DNA of 7,402 bases from Clostridiaceae bacterium. GTDB taxonomy: Bacteria; Bacillota; Clostridia; Oscillospirales; Acutalibacteraceae. Below are positions 4,873-7,402 of the stretch, one piece after another; position 1 is the stretch's first letter, and every line of letters starts with the position of its first letter. The DNA lies in contig JAEDGF010000086.1 in assembly GCA_016297645.1 (NCBI GenBank), positions 1 through 7,402 of the forward strand, in the 5' to 3' direction. The translations under genes and the position numbers were made by a program. The notes below the pieces were generated by a model. That model saw only the letters and a program-made list of their open reading frames with translations, was not told where the DNA came from and did not search any database.

Positions 4873-6576
4873 TTACGCGCTTGCCGTCTGCGACGCGCCG
4901 TTGCTTGCGCTCTGTTCGTTTCCGTCTGCCGCATTGCCGCCCGAGGGCTTCTGCATATTTCCGTTTTCGTCCGTCGGGGGCTCGCGGCGTTCGCCGTCGG
5001 GCATTCCCTGTCTGCCGCCGGGCATTTCGACTTCGCCGTTCTCATTTGTTGGAATTTCTCCGAACGGCTGTCTGCCGTTGTCCTTGCCGCCGAAGCCGCC
5101 CGTTCCGCCGCCCATGCCCGTGCCGCTCTCGCCGTAGAGCAAGCCGCTGAGGGTGAAGGTCTTATCCGTCGTACCGTTGGTGAGCGTATAGCTGCCGTTT
5201 TCACTCATGCCGTTGCAGCTCACAACAACACATTCATACTTTTTGGTCGGGGATGCAGACGCGAGTTTTTCTCCGTCCGAGGACGAAAGCGTCACCGTAT
5301 CGCCTGCATTTCCGGAGAGCGAAACGAGCGCCGCGCCCTGATTTTCAGCCGCATTGAAGTTTTCTGCCATTGAAGCCGAGCCGAAGGCAAACACCGTTCC
5401 GCCGCTTATCTTCGCAGTCGCGCGTTCGCCGTAGTCGAGAGCGCCGTCACCGCCGCTCGTAGGGCCGAACACCGTTACCGTACCGCCGAGAACATATAAA
5501 GCGCCGTTCGAATCTATCCCGTCGCCGTCCGCGTCAACCGTGACGCTGCCGCCCGAGATGCTGACATACGCGTTTTCGTCCGTTGCCATCGGGTCGTTTG
5601 CGGAGGTCGTTCCGCCTGCGGCGTTGATGCCGTCGTCACTCGCCTTTACGCTTATCGTGCCGCCGGAAATTTCTACCGTGTTTCCTTCAAGTCCCTCGTA
5701 CGACTTCGTTACGGTTATATTTCCGTTGAGGATACGAAGCGAAGAACCGGCGTGCATTCCGTCGTTGCCTGCGCTTATCGTGAATTCACCGTTTTCGATG
5801 TAGATAAACCCGAGTGTTTCGTCCTCGTCGTTGTCGGCGTTCAAACCGTCCTTGCTGACAGAGATGAGGTCGAAGGTGCCGTCCATTACGCGGATATCGT
5901 CCTTTGCGGACAGTGCATGGCGTTCGGCGTTCACCGTATAAGTGCCGCCGGTAAAGCAAAGCGTATCCTTCGAAACTATCCCGTGCCCATTCTCGCTCGT
6001 CACATTAAGACTGCCCGAGCCGTTAAAAGTGATGTCGTCCTTTGAGAAAATGCACGAGTCTATATTATTGTCGTCTATCGCCGTAAATTCGCCCGTGTTC
6101 GAAAGCGTGTTTTCCGTGCCGGGCGCAAGCGTGACAAACACCTTGTCTGCCTGTTTTACATAGAACGCGGCGGTGGTGCTTTTCGAAATCGAAACACCTG
6201 CAAACACGATATGGAGCTTGGCGGACTTATCCGCGTCCACCGTGATGCTGCCGTCCGAAAGCGTCCCCTTGAAAATGTAAGTACCCTCCTGTGTCAGCGT
6301 TATGTTATCGCCCGAAATTTTGACGGAGGTGTTTTTACACGAGCTTTTTCCGTCCGCGAGAGTTATAACGGTGTCGGTGTTTTCGTCATACCCGACCTCT
6401 ATGTCGCGGCTCGTGAACATATCGGACAAAAGCGCGCTGTCGCCGCTCTGCGAAGCCGAGGTCGACGGCTCGGTCGTCCCGTCCGCCCCGTTTGTCCCGT
6501 TTTGCCCGGCACATCCGGCAAAGGACAAAATTGTGATTGCGGCGAGAACACCGCACATGATTTTTTTACAGTTCAT
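4873..6576 (-). CDS. Cthe_2159-family beta-helix carbohydrate-binding lipoprotein
   Basis: A 567-residue surface lipoprotein. The signal peptide has a lipobox-like SFAGC with the lipidated cysteine at C22, then a Ser/Thr/Gly-rich linker to about residue 55. Residues about 60-460 form repeated short strands typical of the Cthe_2159 (DUF4353) right-handed parallel beta-helix: GTYIFKGTLSDGSITVDAD, DKVFVTLAPGTENTLS, IFSKDDITFNGSGSLNV, then rungs containing SKDGLNADND, GNDGMHAGSS, SDDGINAAGG and DGDGIDSNG. The founding Clostridium thermocellum member binds acidic pectic polysaccharide and calcium; the Asp/Asn-Gly turns here fit that, but the ligand is inferred. A Gly-rich stretch (485-500) precedes a low-complexity tail with two copies of a PTxENG unit. 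The start overlaps the DUF4956 gene by 11 bp and has AAGGAGGG eight bases upstream, so it is probably translationally coupled. A terminator follows. Confidence 0.92.
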   Translation of the reverse strand: MNCKKIMCGVLAAITILSFAGCAGQNGTNGADGTTEPSTSASQSGDSALLSDMFTSRDIEVGYDENTDTVITLADGKSSCKNTSVKISGDNITLTQEGTYIFKGTLSDGSITVDADKSAKLHIVFAGVSISKSTTAAFYVKQADKVFVTLAPGTENTLSNTGEFTAIDDNNIDSCIFSKDDITFNGSGSLNVTSENGHGIVSKDTLCFTGGTYTVNAERHALSAKDDIRVMDGTFDLISVSKDGLNADNDEDETLGFIYIENGEFTISAGNDGMHAGSSLRILNGNITVTKSYEGLEGNTVEISGGTISVKASDDGINAAGGTTSANDPMATDENAYVSISGGSVTVDADGDGIDSNGALYVLGGTVTVFGPTSGGDGALDYGERATAKISGGTVFAFGSASMAENFNAAENQGAALVSLSGNAGDTVTLSSSDGEKLASASPTKKYECVVVSCNGMSENGSYTLTNGTTDKTFTLSGLLYGESGTGMGGGTGGFGGKDNGRQPFGEIPTNENGEVEMPGGRQGMPDGERREPPTDENGNMQKPSGGNAADGNEQSASNGASQTASA

Positions 6577-7261
6577 CTCCGCTGCCCTCCTTTTCCGTTC
6601 CGTGGATTATGATTTCAAGATTACCGTTAAGGCACCTCAGGTCGTCGATGAACGCCTTTTCGCACTCCGCATTTTTAAGCGTGAGGCGGTAGTGAAGCCT
6701 GAAAAGAGTACCGAGTCCGGCGGTTTTTGCGCTCAGACGGGTGCAGGTGTCGGTATATTTTTCGAACAAACCGTTAAACGTCGTTGTATAATCGACATTT
6801 TCGGGGACGGTGATTTTCATTGTGCGTTCAAGCGATTTCTCGTTTGTCCCGAATTTTGTGGCATTGAGCAGCGCAAACACCGCGCACATCACCGCGCAGA
6901 ACAAAACCGCGTACGCGATATATCCCATGCCGGTGAGAATTCCGACGCCCATTGCCATGAAGATTATTGCAATTTCGCGCGCCGTGCCGGGTGCGGAACG
7001 GAAGCGTACCAGACCGAACGCGCCTGCGACCGCGACTCCCGCGCCGACATTTCCGTTGACTGCCATGATAACCACGCACACTATCGCCGGAATGATCGCG
7101 GCGGTGACGGTAAAGCTCTTTGAAACAACCGTTTTGCGTGTGCAGACGAGTGCGAGCGCCACTCCGAGCAAAAGTGCGGAGCAAAGGCATATCATAAAAT
7201 CCGCTACCGAAATTACGGACGCTCCCGTTGAATCAAATATTCCGTTAAAAATCTCTGTCAT
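6566..7261 (-). CDS. DUF4956 family integral membrane protein
   Basis: A 231-residue protein with hydrophobic helices at about 18-40, 52-69, 72-86 and 96-133, then a soluble C-terminal part of about 95 residues with a mixed alpha/beta pattern. The family hallmark is GAFGLVRFRSAPGTAREIAI at 80-99, a membrane-edge Arg-rich motif corresponding to the VRFR...(K)DPRD region of DUF4956. The biochemical role of the family is not established. Genes of this type are commonly found beside VTC-type polyphosphate polymerases and CotH or Cthe_2159 proteins, which suggests a role in a cell-surface module. The frame stays open upstream to the window edge, but ATG 7261 is chosen because AAGGAG lies eight bases before it (7275-7270); the ATG at 7315 has no such site. 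Its last codons overlap the next gene's start. Confidence 0.92.
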   Translation of the reverse strand: MTEIFNGIFDSTGASVISVADFMICLCSALLLGVALALVCTRKTVVSKSFTVTAAIIPAIVCVVIMAVNGNVGAGVAVAGAFGLVRFRSAPGTAREIAIIFMAMGVGILTGMGYIAYAVLFCAVMCAVFALLNATKFGTNEKSLERTMKITVPENVDYTTTFNGLFEKYTDTCTRLSAKTAGLGTLFRLHYRLTLKNAECEKAFIDDLRCLNGNLEIIIHGTEKEGSGDEL

Positions 7262-7362
7262 AATAATTTCTCCTTTTTTCTCCGGGGCGTTCGATTTTCC
7301 TTGCCAAGAACGCATTTTTGCAAGCCGAAAAACATATGCGCGTCTGTGTCCGTATCGGTGGC

Positions 7363-7402
7363 TTATCAGAAATTTGCCGCACGGCTTTTTTCTCTTTTGG
7401 CT
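7363..7402 (-). CDS. Possible 3' end of an upstream gene, partial
   Basis: Reading leftward from the right edge, one frame gives AKREKSRAANF and then the tandem stops TGA-TAA (7368-7363). Tandem stops at this point, 101 bp before the DUF4956 start, would fit the end of the preceding operon gene. Twelve codons are far too few to identify it. The 7262-7362 gap holds the DUF4956 ribosome-binding site and a weak CTTGC/GCAAG inverted repeat; I see no convincing promoter or terminator there. Confidence 0.2.

Noticed and set aside
4034..5137. 367-residue plus-strand reading frame
   Set aside because: It overlaps the 296-residue gene in another frame, runs through the convergent terminator and enters the antisense of the lipoprotein tail; the product is Arg/Ala-rich nonsense.
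5460..6200. Repeated GC-rich motifs considered as a DNA repeat array
   Set aside because: The periodicity comes from beta-helix rungs (Gly/Asp-rich turns) in the coding sequence; there are no conserved spacers or direct repeats of CRISPR type.
6302..7123. 273-residue plus-strand reading frame opposite DUF4956
   Set aside because: It is antisense to two overlapping, motif-supported genes and has no start signals.
7262..7315. N-terminal extension of DUF4956 from ATG 7315
   Set aside because: No Shine-Dalgarno precedes 7315, the added residues are polar and family-unlike, and ATG 7261 has an excellent AAGGAG site.

Overview
The window suggests a low-to-mid GC Firmicute, most likely an uncultured gut clostridium of the Oscillospiraceae/Ruminococcaceae type. 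The basis is strong AGGAGG-type ribosome-binding sites, sigma-A-like promoters, U-tailed intrinsic terminators, a thyA-folA operon, and a DUF4956 gene overlapping a Cthe_2159-type lipoprotein gene. The taxonomic call is an inference; there is no rRNA here.

Layout: (1) 47-1446, minus strand: thymidylate synthase (thyA) then dihydrofolate reductase (folA), 11 bp apart, behind a near-consensus promoter. Together they make dTMP and regenerate tetrahydrofolate. (2) 1447-1741: a divergent intergenic region with one good promoter facing each way and a perfect 10-bp palindrome. (3) 1742-3619, plus strand: a 625-residue protein of unknown function with three N-terminal membrane helices, a long predicted extracellular part and a C-terminal OB-fold-like segment. 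(4) 3620-3845: a structure-rich leader or 3' UTR ending in a 16-bp hairpin plus U-run. The 3' arm of that hairpin carries the Shine-Dalgarno sequence of the next gene. (5) 3846-4736, plus strand: an unknown polytopic membrane protein with a very basic N-terminus and a TTG start. (6) 4737-4872: a convergent terminator, probably working both ways. (7) 4873-7261, minus strand: a DUF4956 membrane protein whose 3' end overlaps, by 11 bp, a Cthe_2159-family beta-helix lipoprotein. These two look translationally coupled. In related Firmicutes they commonly sit beside a VTC-type polyphosphate polymerase and CotH-type kinase genes, which would lie beyond the right edge.

The thyA-folA pair is ordinary metabolism. 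The less explained parts are the SD-sequestering terminator-like hairpin before the 296-residue membrane protein, the two orphan membrane proteins, and the DUF4956/Cthe_2159 surface module. No RNA genes, mobile elements or CRISPR arrays were seen.
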